Below, in pieces: positions 35,248 through 43,875 of a stretch of 64,000 nt of DNA (the stretch's first letter is position 1; each line of letters starts with the position of its first letter). The translations under genes and the position numbers were made by a program. The notes beneath the pieces were generated by a model. The model ran no database searches. It was given only the letters and a program-made list of their open reading frames with translations, and was not told where the DNA came from. The DNA lies in NCBI GenBank assembly GCA_038123715.1, contig JAYPAN010000002.1, positions 1-64,000 on the forward strand, given 5' to 3'. Origin of the DNA: JAYPAN01 sp038123715 (GTDB lineage Bacteria > Pseudomonadota > Alphaproteobacteria > RS24).

Positions 35248-36159
35248 TCAAACTCTGTTGCTGTTATGCGTTTCATGGTTAGCAAATTGCGCCGCGCTTG
35301 TCGCATATTTTGCACCATGTTCCACCAAATATCCCGCCAGCGCCGCCACATTCTTGCCACTGTAAAGCCCATAGGGGCGTCCCTTATCGCCAATTTCCGG
35401 CGCGCTTTGCAGGCGCATCACCACCGGCACGCCGGTCATCGCCGCCAGCCGCGCGGTAAAGCGTTCACTGCCGACATAAGCAAGGCTGCGTTGCAGCAGC
35501 TTGGCGCGGCGCGGCAGCGATAAATCATCCAAACGGGTGATTTGCCCGGCCGGTAAATTGCCCATCAAATTATCAGCCAATGGCGTGCCGGATGTTGACA
35601 ACAGCACAAAATGGGCATTGTCGAAAGGCGCACCATATTCGGCCAGCCGCCATGCCAACTCGCCATAATGCTGCCATGTCCAATCGGCGCGCGCCGCCTC
35701 ATCCGGCGCCAGCACAATAAGCGGGGTTTCCGGCAATAAAGCGGCGGGCAATGGCACATGGATTTTATCGGGCAGAAATAAATGCGGGCCAATAACCGCA
35801 CCATTGCCGGACAAATCCGGCACACCATAGGCTTCCGGCTCAAGAGGGGTCTCCATCCGCCGCAACGCCCATAGCAAAGCCGGTAAATGACTGCCGCGCA
35901 GATTGACCACCAAATGCCAAATGCGTCCCATTAAAGCGCTGGCCAGTCGCGCGCGCGACGCCGCATCCGGCGCGGCAGGAAAAGCCAGCAAACGTGCTTT
36001 CACCGGCAAATTGTCAAATAGCGGAAACTGGTCAGGCGGCGCGATAATGTGAAACTGCGCCTTGGGATAAGTCTCAATCAATTGCGCCAGCAAACCCGTG
36101 CCGGTCAGGGCGGCCAGCCCATCTGCCGGTGAAAAATAGAGAATATGGCGCGAAAACAT
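35248..36159 (-). CDS. glycosyltransferase family 9-like protein
   Basis: A 303-residue protein with weak resemblance to ADP-heptose:LPS heptosyltransferases. The N-terminal ILYFSPADGLAALTGTGLLAQLIETYP resembles the first Rossmann strand and helix. The C-terminal half has LIVLAPDEAARADWTWQHYGELAWRL and AYVGSERFTARLAAMTGVPVV, which match the GT9 nucleotide-sugar region (a variant of the GPGDSG-type loop). The usual GDxLLTTP motif is not preserved, so it may be divergent or inactive. The start at 36159 is chosen because the next 160 codons of open frame upstream cover the promoter region and the divergent ygfZ gene. It probably leads the transcript with pyrC. Confidence 0.65.
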   Translation of the reverse strand: MFSRHILYFSPADGLAALTGTGLLAQLIETYPKAQFHIIAPPDQFPLFDNLPVKARLLAFPAAPDAASRARLASALMGRIWHLVVNLRGSHLPALLWALRRMETPLEPEAYGVPDLSGNGAVIGPHLFLPDKIHVPLPAALLPETPLIVLAPDEAARADWTWQHYGELAWRLAEYGAPFDNAHFVLLSTSGTPLADNLMGNLPAGQITRLDDLSLPRRAKLLQRSLAYVGSERFTARLAAMTGVPVVMRLQSAPEIGDKGRPYGLYSGKNVAALAGYLVEHGAKYATSAAQFANHETHNSNRV

Positions 36160-36273
36160 GGAAGCCAGTATAGCCTGCTTTGGCGGTTTGATAAATCGCT
36201 TCCCATTGGGGGCGACCACCGGCGTTGATACATGCTGCTTGAAATTGGCGCGCAAATTTGACACATCTGGCAA

Positions 36274-37101
36274 ATGAGCATGTTTCACACCATTTTGGGC
36301 AATCGCCGCCTGCTGCGGATTGGCGGGGCGGACAGGGTTGATTTTCTGCAAAATCTGCTCACCCAAAATGTCACGGCAGATATCATGCCGCCGCTTTCCG
36401 CCGCCGCCCTGCTGACCCCGCAAGGCAAGCTGGCCTATGATATGCTGCTCTGGCACAAATCTGAGGAAATATGGCTGGAGCTTGACGCGGCGCAAATCGC
36501 GCCTTTGCACAAAAAGCTGATGCTTTATCGCTTGCGCGCCAATGTCAGTTTTGCCGAGGAAGAAGCGCGCATTGGCTTGGTCTGGACGGATGACACCAGC
36601 CAAACCCTGCCTGCGCTTGCCGGTTTTGCGCCTGACCCGCGCCATGCGCGCCTTGGCCTGCGCGGCTTGCTGACCAATGGCGATAGTGGCGATTTACCCG
36701 GCATAGCCGCGACACCGCAGGACTGGCAGGCGCACCGCTTGACGCTCGGCGTGCCGGAAGGGCCGGAAGAATTGCCGATGGGGCAGCATTTTCCGCTTGA
36801 ACTCGGCTTTGCTCAAATGGCGGCGATTGATTTTCAAAAAGGCTGTTTTGTCGGACAAGAAGTCACCTCGCGCACGCATCGGCGCGGCAAGCGTCGCAAA
36901 AGCCTGCGCCCCCTGATATTTGAGACCGAAGCGCCGCCTGTCGGGACGGCCATTACCGCCAATGAGCGCGTCTATGGCGAAATACTGGCCGCGCGGGACA
37001 AGCAAGCCTTGGCTTTGCTGCGCGATGATGCTCCAATAAGCGGCTTGCAGGCCAATGGTATGACTTTTACCCGCCTTGACGGCCTGTTTAACGATGCGTA
37101 G
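36274..37101 (+). CDS. ygfZ: folate-binding protein YgfZ (IBA57/CAF17-like)
   Basis: GcvT-related protein that helps assemble or repair iron-sulfur enzymes in a folate-dependent way. The 275 residues contain the signature KGCFVGQE with the conserved cysteine at residue 191, and the N-terminal RIGGADRVDFLQNLLTQNV typical of aminomethyltransferase-like folds. Its likely clients here include NadA and the ETF-QO (4Fe-4S) proteins, but that is inference. The divergent gene starts 115 bp away. fabH-like follows after 76 bp. Confidence 0.9.
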   Translation: MSMFHTILGNRRLLRIGGADRVDFLQNLLTQNVTADIMPPLSAAALLTPQGKLAYDMLLWHKSEEIWLELDAAQIAPLHKKLMLYRLRANVSFAEEEARIGLVWTDDTSQTLPALAGFAPDPRHARLGLRGLLTNGDSGDLPGIAATPQDWQAHRLTLGVPEGPEELPMGQHFPLELGFAQMAAIDFQKGCFVGQEVTSRTHRRGKRRKSLRPLIFETEAPPVGTAITANERVYGEILAARDKQALALLRDDAPISGLQANGMTFTRLDGLFNDA

Positions 37102-37177
37102 GCAGGGTCTGGCAATTTTCTGGCAAAGCATGCCGACACGGTTTATGTTTGATTCGCAAAGCGTTTAGGGAGTTAAC

Positions 37178-38299
37178 ATGTTTGGTGTTCACATTTCTGG
37201 CACCGGTCTTTTCACGCCGGAAGAAGCCATCAGCAATGATGAATTGGTGACGGCGTTCAATACCTATGTCGATAATTTCAACCGCGACAATGCCGCCGCC
37301 ATTGAAGCCGGAGAGATTGAGGCGCTGACCCCTTCTGATAGTGGCTTTATTGAAAAAGCCTCCGGCATTAAAAGCCGCTATGTGCTGAATAAAAGCGGCA
37401 TTCTTGACCCTGAGATTATGTGTCCGCGCCTGCCGGAGCGCAGCAATGACGAACCCTCTTATCTGGCGGAAATGGCGTTAAAAGCCGCGGAGGGTGCGCT
37501 GGCCGAGGCCGGTATCGCAGCCGGCGATATTGACGCTGTTCTGGTCGCCTGCGCCAATCTGGAGCGCCCCTATCCGGCCATTGCCATTGAAGTGCAGGAA
37601 TTACTCGGCATTGACGGCTTTGCCTTTGACATGAATGTCGCCTGCTCATCAGCCACTTTCGGCCTGCAAACCGGCTATGACATGATACGCTCCAACAGTG
37701 CCGAGCGCGTGCTGCTGGTCAATCCGGAAGTTTGCACCGGCCATTTGAATTTCCGCGACCGCGACAGCCATTTTATTTTCGGCGATGTCGCCACCGCCGT
37801 GGTGCTGGAGCGCTCTGATATTTGCACCAATGACGCCGCCTTTGAAATTATCGACACAAGGCTGGTCACCAAATTTTCTAATAATATCCGCAATAATTTC
37901 GGCTTTTTGAACCGCGCGTCACCGGAAGGCATTGACGCCAAAGACAAGCTTTTCGTGCAGGAGGGACGCAAAGTCTTCCGCGAAGTTAGCCCGCTTGTCG
38001 CGGAGCTGATTACCAGCCATCTGGCCGACAATAATCTTGAAGCCACCGGCCTGCGCCGCATGTGGCTGCATCAGGCCAATCGCAATATGAATGATTTTAT
38101 CGCCCGCAAAGTGCTGGGGCGCGACCCGGAAGCCGACGAACAGCCCACTGTGTTGGATGAATATGCCAATACCAGCTCGGCCGGTTCCATCATTGCCTTT
38201 CACAAGCATAAAAGCGATTTTGAAACCGGCGAGACGGGCGTGATTTGCAGCTTTGGGGCTGGCTATTCCGCCGGTAGCGTGATTGTCCGCCGCGTATGA
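37178..38299 (+). CDS. FabH-like beta-ketoacyl-ACP synthase III
   Basis: Thiolase-fold condensing enzyme of 373 residues. The catalytic triad is complete: Cys156 in NVACSSATFG, His298 in LHQANRN and Asn331 in YANTSSAG. It is about 50 residues longer than FabH of E. coli (317), with an insertion after the first strand (about 25-60). No plsX, fabD or acpP is adjacent, whereas housekeeping fabH usually sits next to plsX. It is therefore probably a paralogue with its own acyl substrate. AGGGAG lies 6 bases before the ATG. The nadQ gene begins 47 bp downstream. Confidence 0.85.
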   Translation: MFGVHISGTGLFTPEEAISNDELVTAFNTYVDNFNRDNAAAIEAGEIEALTPSDSGFIEKASGIKSRYVLNKSGILDPEIMCPRLPERSNDEPSYLAEMALKAAEGALAEAGIAAGDIDAVLVACANLERPYPAIAIEVQELLGIDGFAFDMNVACSSATFGLQTGYDMIRSNSAERVLLVNPEVCTGHLNFRDRDSHFIFGDVATAVVLERSDICTNDAAFEIIDTRLVTKFSNNIRNNFGFLNRASPEGIDAKDKLFVQEGRKVFREVSPLVAELITSHLADNNLEATGLRRMWLHQANRNMNDFIARKVLGRDPEADEQPTVLDEYANTSSAGSIIAFHKHKSDFETGETGVICSFGAGYSAGSVIVRRV

Positions 38300-38346
38300 G
38301 CGCATGGCGCTTGGCAAAATCGGCCTTGGCGGCATAGACTGAGCGA

Positions 38347-39324
38347 ATGGATGCGCGCATACCCTCATCGGAAATCAGCATTGATGTCAGCACTGCCATT
38401 ATGCGCTGTCACAATATGGCGCTGCAATGCCGCTTGGTGAAACAGGACGACCCCAACGCCACTGACCGCTTGCCCTTTGGCCCTTTCATGCCGGATTTGC
38501 ACCGCACAATGGAAGCCGGCTTGCGCCATTGGGTGCGCGAACAGGTTGGCCTCGCACTCGGCCATGTCGAACAATTATACACTTTCGCCGATCGAGGTCG
38601 CCATGCGCGCGCCGCACAAAATGACCCGCATATTGTTTCCGTCGGCTATCTGGCACTTGCAGAGACCGGCACAATTGATGCCGCACCCAACCAAGACCAG
38701 CAGCTTTGGGGCGATGTCTATTATTATTTCCCGTGGGAAGATTGGCGCGCCGGTCGCCCGGACTGCCTTGCCGAGCAAATACCCAATGCGCTCGATATTT
38801 GGCTTTCAACCAATCCGGACGCGGCGGAACGGGCGCGCACCGCCTTTGCGCTTGATGGCGGCCAATGGGATGAAGAGTTTGTGCTGGAGCGTTATGAACT
38901 GCTCTATGAGGCCGGGCTGGTGCCGGAAGCCTATTATGACAACCGCGTCGCCGCCCTGCCCGCACCGGCCTTGCCGGGTCTGGTGATGCAGCTTGACCAT
39001 AGGCGAATTTTGGCCACGGCGCTTGGCCGTCTGCGCGGCAAGATGAAATACCGGCCGGTGATTTTCGACCTGATGCCGGAGCATTTCACCCTGACCGATT
39101 TGCAAAACACCGCCCAAGCTGTGCTTGGCATCAATCTGCACAAACAGAATTTCCGCCGTCTTGTGGAGAAATCTGACTTTGTGGAGCCGACCGGACGCAC
39201 ACGCGCCGCCCGTGGCCGACCCGCCGAATTGTTTCGCCTGCGCCACCAGCAGCGCAATGAACGCCCGCTGGCCGGTTTGCGTATCTCCGCGTCGCGCCCC
39301 TCATCCGGAAAGCGAATGCGCTGA
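38347..39324 (+). CDS. nadQ: NadQ/NrtR-type Nudix-related regulator of NAD synthesis
   Basis: A 325-residue protein with an N-terminal Nudix-like domain and a C-terminal winged helix. The Nudix box region (about 52-75) keeps the fold but has lost the catalytic glutamates, so it should bind but not cut a nucleotide. VEQLYTFADRGR and IVSVGYLAL follow, typical of NrtR. The C-terminal part has LMPEHFTLTDLQNTAQAVLG, NFRRLVEKSDFVEPTG and GRPAELFRLR, the NrtR DNA-binding region. It is immediately upstream of nadA-nadB-nadC and of overlapping palindromes. Repression of nadABC in response to an NAD-related ligand is inferred from family and context. Confidence 0.8.
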   Translation: MDARIPSSEISIDVSTAIMRCHNMALQCRLVKQDDPNATDRLPFGPFMPDLHRTMEAGLRHWVREQVGLALGHVEQLYTFADRGRHARAAQNDPHIVSVGYLALAETGTIDAAPNQDQQLWGDVYYYFPWEDWRAGRPDCLAEQIPNALDIWLSTNPDAAERARTAFALDGGQWDEEFVLERYELLYEAGLVPEAYYDNRVAALPAPALPGLVMQLDHRRILATALGRLRGKMKYRPVIFDLMPEHFTLTDLQNTAQAVLGINLHKQNFRRLVEKSDFVEPTGRTRAARGRPAELFRLRHQQRNERPLAGLRISASRPSSGKRMR

Positions 39325-39352
39325 AATATGTGACAAGCCTGTGACATTTGCC

Positions 39353-39382
39353 TTGAAATTACTGTCAAAAGCCTCATATTAA
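39353..39382 (+). promoter_or_regulatory. probable promoter of nadABC
   Basis: TTGAAA (39353-39358), 18 bp spacer, TATTAA (39377-39382), start expected near 39389. The palindromic operator candidate covers the start site, as expected for a repressor. Confidence 0.5.
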
Positions 39383-39412
39383 GAGCATGAATTATGCTCA
39401 ATTTGAGTATAA
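39381..39412 (+). promoter_or_regulatory. candidate NadQ operator before nadA
   Basis: Three related half-sites overlap. GAGCAT (39383-39388) and ATGCTC (39394-39399) form a perfect palindrome with a 5-bp centre. TTATGCTCAA (39392-39401) and TTGAGTATAA (39403-39412) form a 10+1+10 palindrome with one mismatch. The region lies between nadQ and nadA, 47-78 bp before the nadA ATG, and overlaps the predicted transcription start. Confidence 0.7.
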
Positions 39413-39416
39413 ATAG

Positions 39417-39429
39417 CCGGTTAAACCGG
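39417..39429. repeat. CCGGTT-A-AACCGG dyad
   Basis: A perfect 6+1+6 palindrome in the nadA leader, 5 bp after the operator candidate and 30 bp before the start codon. In RNA it could form a 4-bp CCGG/CCGG stem with a 5-base loop. Function unknown. Confidence 0.35.
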
Positions 39430-39458
39430 TCGCAGCACGACAAAAGCGGAGTCTTGCC

Positions 39459-40547
39459 ATGTTTACAGCCAGCCAGGAATTAACGGCCAGCGCAAGCAGC
39501 CTGCCGGCAGGACAAAGTGGCGCGCAGATTCTGGCCGAAATGGACATTGCCTATAGCGATGGTCTGGCACGCGATATGGCACCGCTTTATGAACGGGTAA
39601 AAAGCGTTATTCCGTCGGTTGAGTGGCCGTTTTTTGCCCCCTATATCCAGGCCATTAACGAGCTGAAAAAGCAAAAAAACGCTGTCATTCTGGCGCATAA
39701 TTACCAAACGCCGGAGATTTTTCACTGTGTCGCCGATGTGGTTGGTGACAGTTTGCAATTGGCCGTGGAGGCGGCGCGCGCCGAAGGCGATATGATTGTG
39801 CAATGCGGTGTGCATTTCATGGCCGAAACTTCAAAACTGCTCAATCCTGACAAAACCGTGCTAATGCCCGATATGGGGGCTGGCTGTTCGCTGGCCGAAA
39901 GCATTACCGGTGCTGATGTCCGCAGCCTGCGCGAAGCCTATCCCGGCGTGCCAATTGTCACTTATGTCAATACATCGGCGGCGGTGAAGGCCGAAAGCGA
40001 TGTCTGTTGCACCTCGTCCAATGCAGTGAAAATTGTCGAGGAAATGGCCGCCGCCAGTGGCAGCCACAGGATTTTGTGCATACCGGATGAATATCTGGCG
40101 CAAAACATTGCCCGCGAGACCGATATTGAGGTGATTGCCTGGAAAGGCCGTTGCGAAGTGCATGAATTATTCACCGCCGAGGAATTGCGCGGCTATCGGG
40201 AAAGCGACCCCGGCTTGCGGATTATCGCCCATCCGGAATGCAAACCGGATGTGCTGGATGAGGCGGATTTTTCCGGCTCAACCTCGGCCATGATTAAATG
40301 GGTGACCGACAATCAGCCCGACCGTGTGCTGATGGTGACCGAATGTTCCATGAGCGATAATGTGGCGGTCGAAAACCCGCAGGTCAATTTTGTCCGCCCC
40401 TGCAATCTGTGTCCGCATATGAAGCAAATCACCCTGCCGAAAGTGCTGGAAGCATTGGTGTTTGAACGCGAGCAAATCGAAGTTGAAAAAGCTGTGGCCG
40501 CGCGCGCGCGTGCAGCCGTGGAACGCATGATTGAGATGAGCCGCTAG
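39459..40547 (+). CDS. nadA: quinolinate synthase A
   Basis: 4Fe-4S enzyme that condenses iminoaspartate with dihydroxyacetone phosphate to quinolinate. The 362 residues contain AHNYQTPEIFHCVADVVGDS, GVHFMAETSKLLNPDKTV, DVCCTSSNAVKIVE and the C-terminal cysteine cluster CNLCPHMKQITL; three cysteines spread over the chain should hold the cluster. GGAG lies 8 bases before the ATG. First gene of nadA-nadB-nadC, with nadB starting 6 bp after the stop. Confidence 0.97.
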   Translation: MFTASQELTASASSLPAGQSGAQILAEMDIAYSDGLARDMAPLYERVKSVIPSVEWPFFAPYIQAINELKKQKNAVILAHNYQTPEIFHCVADVVGDSLQLAVEAARAEGDMIVQCGVHFMAETSKLLNPDKTVLMPDMGAGCSLAESITGADVRSLREAYPGVPIVTYVNTSAAVKAESDVCCTSSNAVKIVEEMAAASGSHRILCIPDEYLAQNIARETDIEVIAWKGRCEVHELFTAEELRGYRESDPGLRIIAHPECKPDVLDEADFSGSTSAMIKWVTDNQPDRVLMVTECSMSDNVAVENPQVNFVRPCNLCPHMKQITLPKVLEALVFEREQIEVEKAVAARARAAVERMIEMSR

Positions 40548-40553
40548 GCCATT

Positions 40554-42182
40554 ATGATGCCGACACCCCCAACCCCCAACATTATTGATGCCGGTGACGT
40601 GCTGGTGGTCGGTGCCGGTCTGGCCGGTATTTTCACCGCATTGAAACTGGCGCCGCGTCCGGTGACGGTGCTGGCTGCCGGCAAGCGCAGCAAGGGCAGC
40701 GCCAGTAATTGGGCGCAAGGTGGCATTGCCGCCGCTTTGGCCGAAAATGACAGCCCGGCCAATCATGCGCGCGACACAATTGCCGCCGGTGATGGGCTGG
40801 TCAATGCCGGTATGGCGCATGTGCTGGCCGAGGAAGCCGGTGCGCGCATTGCCGATTTGGCCGCTTATGGCGTGCCATTTGACCGCGACGCCAAAGGCCG
40901 TTTCCGGCTTGGTCGGGAGGCCGCACACAGCCATAACCGGATTGTCGGTGTGGGCGGCGACCGGGCGGGGCGCGAAATCATGTCGGCGCTGATTACCCGC
41001 GCTATTGCCACCCCATCCATCAGCTTTATGGAAGGTTTTGCCGCTTATGAGCTGGCAGTAGAAAATGGTCGGGTGGTAGGTGTGTTTGCCCGCCCCGCCG
41101 CCGACAGCCATTTTGCTGGCCCGATTTTTATCCGCGCCCGTGCCACCATATTGGCGACCGGCGGCATTGGTCATCTTTACGCTGTTACCACCAATCCGCG
41201 CAGCGCCAATGGCGAGGCGCTGGCTATGGCCGCGCGCGCTGGCGCGCATATTGCCGATGCCGAATTTGTGCAGTTTCACCCCACCGCGCTGACCGGTATG
41301 GGCGACCCCGCCCCGCTGGCGACCGAAGCCTTGCGCGGCGAGGGCGCAAGATTGATTAACCGGCATGGCCACCGGTTTATGCCGGATATTCATCCCGATG
41401 CCGAGCTTGCGCCGCGCGATATTGTGGCGCGCGCCGTATTCCATCAAATAGGCGAAACCGGCGCGGTCGGGCTGGATTTGCGCGGCAAGCACACGCATGG
41501 TCTGGCCGAGGCATTGGAGACCCGCTTTCCGACCGTTTATGCCAGTTGCATCAAAGCCGGTATTGACCCGACCCGCCAAGTGCTGCCGGTCGCTCCGGCA
41601 ACGCATTTCCACATGGGCGGCATCCGCACAGACGCGCATGGGCGCAGCAGCGTGCCGGGTCTGTGGGTATGTGGCGAGGCGGCTTGCACCGGCGTGCATG
41701 GTGCCAATCGGCTGGCCAGTAATTCACTGCTGGAAGCGGTGGTCTTTGGCGCGCGCATTGCTAAAGATGTCAATCACAGCGTGCCGCATTCGGGACGCAA
41801 TCTGCCGCAGCCGCCGGAAACCGAGATTCTCGACAGCCCCGATATGCTGGCTCCGGCGACACGCAAATTACGCCAGCTCATGAGCGACCATGTTGGTGTT
41901 TTGCGCCATTATGACGGGCTGGTCGAAAGCTGGCGCGCCTTGCAGCAATTGTCGCGCGCCGGTCAGGGTCACGCGCCCTTTTGCAATATGGTTCTCGCCG
42001 CGCAATTCATCACCCGCGCTGCCCTCGCCCGCGAAGAAAGCCGTGGCGGCCATGCCCGCACCGATTTTCCCGCCCCTGCACCCGATAGCCGCAACAGCGA
42101 TTTTCTGATTTCAGACCTGACCGATTTTTCACCGGCTGCCGCGCCGCCCGCCGATAAACGCCATGTCCCTGTTACCCTATAA
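40554..42182 (+). CDS. nadB: L-aspartate oxidase
   Basis: FAD enzyme that oxidises aspartate to iminoaspartate for NadA. The 542 residues have the N-terminal FAD motif VLVVGAGLAGIFTALKLA, SNWAQGGIAAAL, the substrate region HSHNRIVGVGGDRAGR-like AAHSHNRIVG, QFHPTAL and HFHMGGIRTD, then GEAACTGVHGANRLASNSLLE, the usual C-terminal FAD loop. Its last 20 bp overlap the start of nadC in another frame, so the two are tightly coupled. Confidence 0.97.
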   Translation: MMPTPPTPNIIDAGDVLVVGAGLAGIFTALKLAPRPVTVLAAGKRSKGSASNWAQGGIAAALAENDSPANHARDTIAAGDGLVNAGMAHVLAEEAGARIADLAAYGVPFDRDAKGRFRLGREAAHSHNRIVGVGGDRAGREIMSALITRAIATPSISFMEGFAAYELAVENGRVVGVFARPAADSHFAGPIFIRARATILATGGIGHLYAVTTNPRSANGEALAMAARAGAHIADAEFVQFHPTALTGMGDPAPLATEALRGEGARLINRHGHRFMPDIHPDAELAPRDIVARAVFHQIGETGAVGLDLRGKHTHGLAEALETRFPTVYASCIKAGIDPTRQVLPVAPATHFHMGGIRTDAHGRSSVPGLWVCGEAACTGVHGANRLASNSLLEAVVFGARIAKDVNHSVPHSGRNLPQPPETEILDSPDMLAPATRKLRQLMSDHVGVLRHYDGLVESWRALQQLSRAGQGHAPFCNMVLAAQFITRAALAREESRGGHARTDFPAPAPDSRNSDFLISDLTDFSPAAAPPADKRHVPVTL

Positions 42183-43062
42183 TTCAAACCCGCTGACAGA
42201 TATTGCCCTGCCAGACGCCATGCCAGAGGCCATAATTGAGCGTCTGGTGGCCGATGCGCTGGCCGAGGATTTGGGGCAGTCGGGCGATGTAACCTCTGCC
42301 GCCGTTATTCCGGAAACCGCCCAGGCCAAAGCGGTTATTCGCGCCCGCGAGACCGGTATTTTGGCCGGATTGGATTTTGCCCTCGCCGCTTTCCGGCATG
42401 GCGATGTCGGGCTGAGCGTCACGCCGCATAAAACCGATGGGGACGCACTGGCAGCGGGTATGGATGTATTGACAATAAAAGGCGCGGCGCGGGCTTTGCT
42501 GGCCGCCGAACGTGTGGCGCTTAATTTTCTCGGCCATTTATCCGGCATTGCCAGCCAGACCGGCAAATTGGCCGCGCTGATTGCCCATACGGACGCGCAA
42601 ATATGCGATACGCGCAAAACCACACCCGGCCTGCGGGCAGCGGAAAAATATGCCGTGCGCGCCGGTGGTGGTGCAAATCACCGCTTTGGCCTGCATGATG
42701 CCATACTGATTAAGGACAATCACATAGCGGTGGCCGGGGGCGTGGGTGCTGCCTTGAGCGCGGCTCAAGCCCATGCCGGTGACAGCTTGCCAATTGAGAT
42801 TGAGGTGGACACGCTTGACCAGCTTGACGAGGCTATGGCGGCGGGTGCGAAAATCGTGCTGCTCGACAATATGCCCCCCAATATGCTGGCCGAGGCAGTG
42901 CGCCGGATTGACGGGCGCGCGGTCAGCGAAGCGTCAGGTCAGGTGTCGGCGGAAACCATTGCCGCCATTGCCGAAAGCGGGGTTGACTATATTTCCGTCG
43001 GCCGCATCACCCATTCTGCGCCCTGCCTCGATTTGGGTCTTGATATTGATATTGAAGCGTGA
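42163..43062 (+). CDS. nadC: nicotinate-nucleotide pyrophosphorylase (carboxylating)
   Basis: Quinolinate phosphoribosyltransferase that makes nicotinate mononucleotide from quinolinate and PRPP. The 299 residues include ALAEDLGQSGDVTSAAVIP, ERVALNFLGHLSGIAS, the substrate-binding CDTRKTTPGLRAAEKYAVRAGG stretch (around residues 147-168), HDAILIKDNHIA and IEVDTLDQLDEA. The start overlaps nadB by 20 bp; the next in-frame ATG (codon 19) is a less likely alternative. Last gene of the NAD operon; convergent with the cell wall hydrolase gene 13 bp away. Confidence 0.96.
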   Translation: MSLLPYNSNPLTDIALPDAMPEAIIERLVADALAEDLGQSGDVTSAAVIPETAQAKAVIRARETGILAGLDFALAAFRHGDVGLSVTPHKTDGDALAAGMDVLTIKGAARALLAAERVALNFLGHLSGIASQTGKLAALIAHTDAQICDTRKTTPGLRAAEKYAVRAGGGANHRFGLHDAILIKDNHIAVAGGVGAALSAAQAHAGDSLPIEIEVDTLDQLDEAMAAGAKIVLLDNMPPNMLAEAVRRIDGRAVSEASGQVSAETIAAIAESGVDYISVGRITHSAPCLDLGLDIDIEA

Positions 43063-43075
43063 GCTTTTATCCAGC

Positions 43076-43759
43076 CTAATTTGTTTGCGCCAAATCATTA
43101 TAGAAAATATGCCGCCCGATTTTTGCCAAACGCAGCATATCGCGGTTCCAATAAGGGTCAACATAATCGGCATGATAATGCGTCGCCGGCAGGGAAGTCG
43201 GCTTGGTGTGGCGTTTCATCAACATATAGGCAGCCACGCGCTGCGAGCGTTGCCATAAAATACGGTTTTTCGGGCGGTCGGATTTGCCGTCACAGGCAAA
43301 AGAAAACTGGCATTTATGGCGGCGATATTCGCCCTGAAAAACAACACCGCAAACTGTTGACGGATAACGCCGGTCATTGACCCGGTTAATCACCACATCG
43401 GCGACGGCCTTCCAGCCGGACAGGGGTTCCGAACGCGCTTCATAATAAATCGCCTGTGCCAGACAGCGCTTTTCGGCGCGCTGGTTTTCCGCCTGCCGAC
43501 GGGTTGTCACCGGCGCCCGAAACAGGCTTTCCGTATCGGCATAAGCGACAGGCTGAATGACCGGACGCGTCGTCCCGTCGGGCATTTCGTTCTGCGATTG
43601 AGCGTCGGCATAGGTCGCAAGCGTCGCGCCATCATCTCGCGCCGCGCTGATTTGCCAGCCAATAAAGCCAAGCATGGCGACAGCCACACAGCGATAGGCC
43701 AGCGCATCCAGCGCGCCGACAATATGCCTGATATCCAACCAACCGATAAGTTTGAGCAT
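43076..43759 (-). CDS. SleB/CwlJ-type cell wall hydrolase, membrane-anchored
   Basis: Peptidoglycan hydrolase of the Hydrolase_2 family. The 227 residues start with a probable membrane anchor (about 15-35, YRCVAVAMLGFIGW). A linker follows, then the catalytic domain CLAQAIYYEARSEPLSGWKAV (catalytic glutamate in YYEAR), VINRVNDRRYPSTVCGVV, CQFSFACDGK and ATHYHADYVDPYW. Similar genes are common in non-sporulating alphaproteobacteria. The ATG at 43759 follows AGGAG by 7 bases; a longer frame from 43804 has no such site. Convergent with nadC. Confidence 0.87.
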   Translation of the reverse strand: MLKLIGWLDIRHIVGALDALAYRCVAVAMLGFIGWQISAARDDGATLATYADAQSQNEMPDGTTRPVIQPVAYADTESLFRAPVTTRRQAENQRAEKRCLAQAIYYEARSEPLSGWKAVADVVINRVNDRRYPSTVCGVVFQGEYRRHKCQFSFACDGKSDRPKNRILWQRSQRVAAYMLMKRHTKPTSLPATHYHADYVDPYWNRDMLRLAKIGRHIFYNDLAQTN

Positions 43760-43875
43760 TTTTTCAACTCCTGCCATTGCTGACCGGAGTTTCTCCCGAA
43801 ACACCTAAATATCCGGTTAATCGGTAAACTGCTTCGCGGATTCGGCGTGTTCAACTTTTGTAACACCAAATTACG

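Noticed and set aside
36160..36645. 162-codon N-terminal extension of the glycosyltransferase-like gene
   Set aside because: It would overlap the divergent ygfZ gene and its promoter; the conserved fold begins at the ATG at 36159.
43760..43875. Possible CtrA (TTAA-N7-TTAA) and GANTC methylation sites before the cell wall hydrolase gene
   Set aside because: Only single TTAACC and GAATC elements are present; such short matches are expected by chance.
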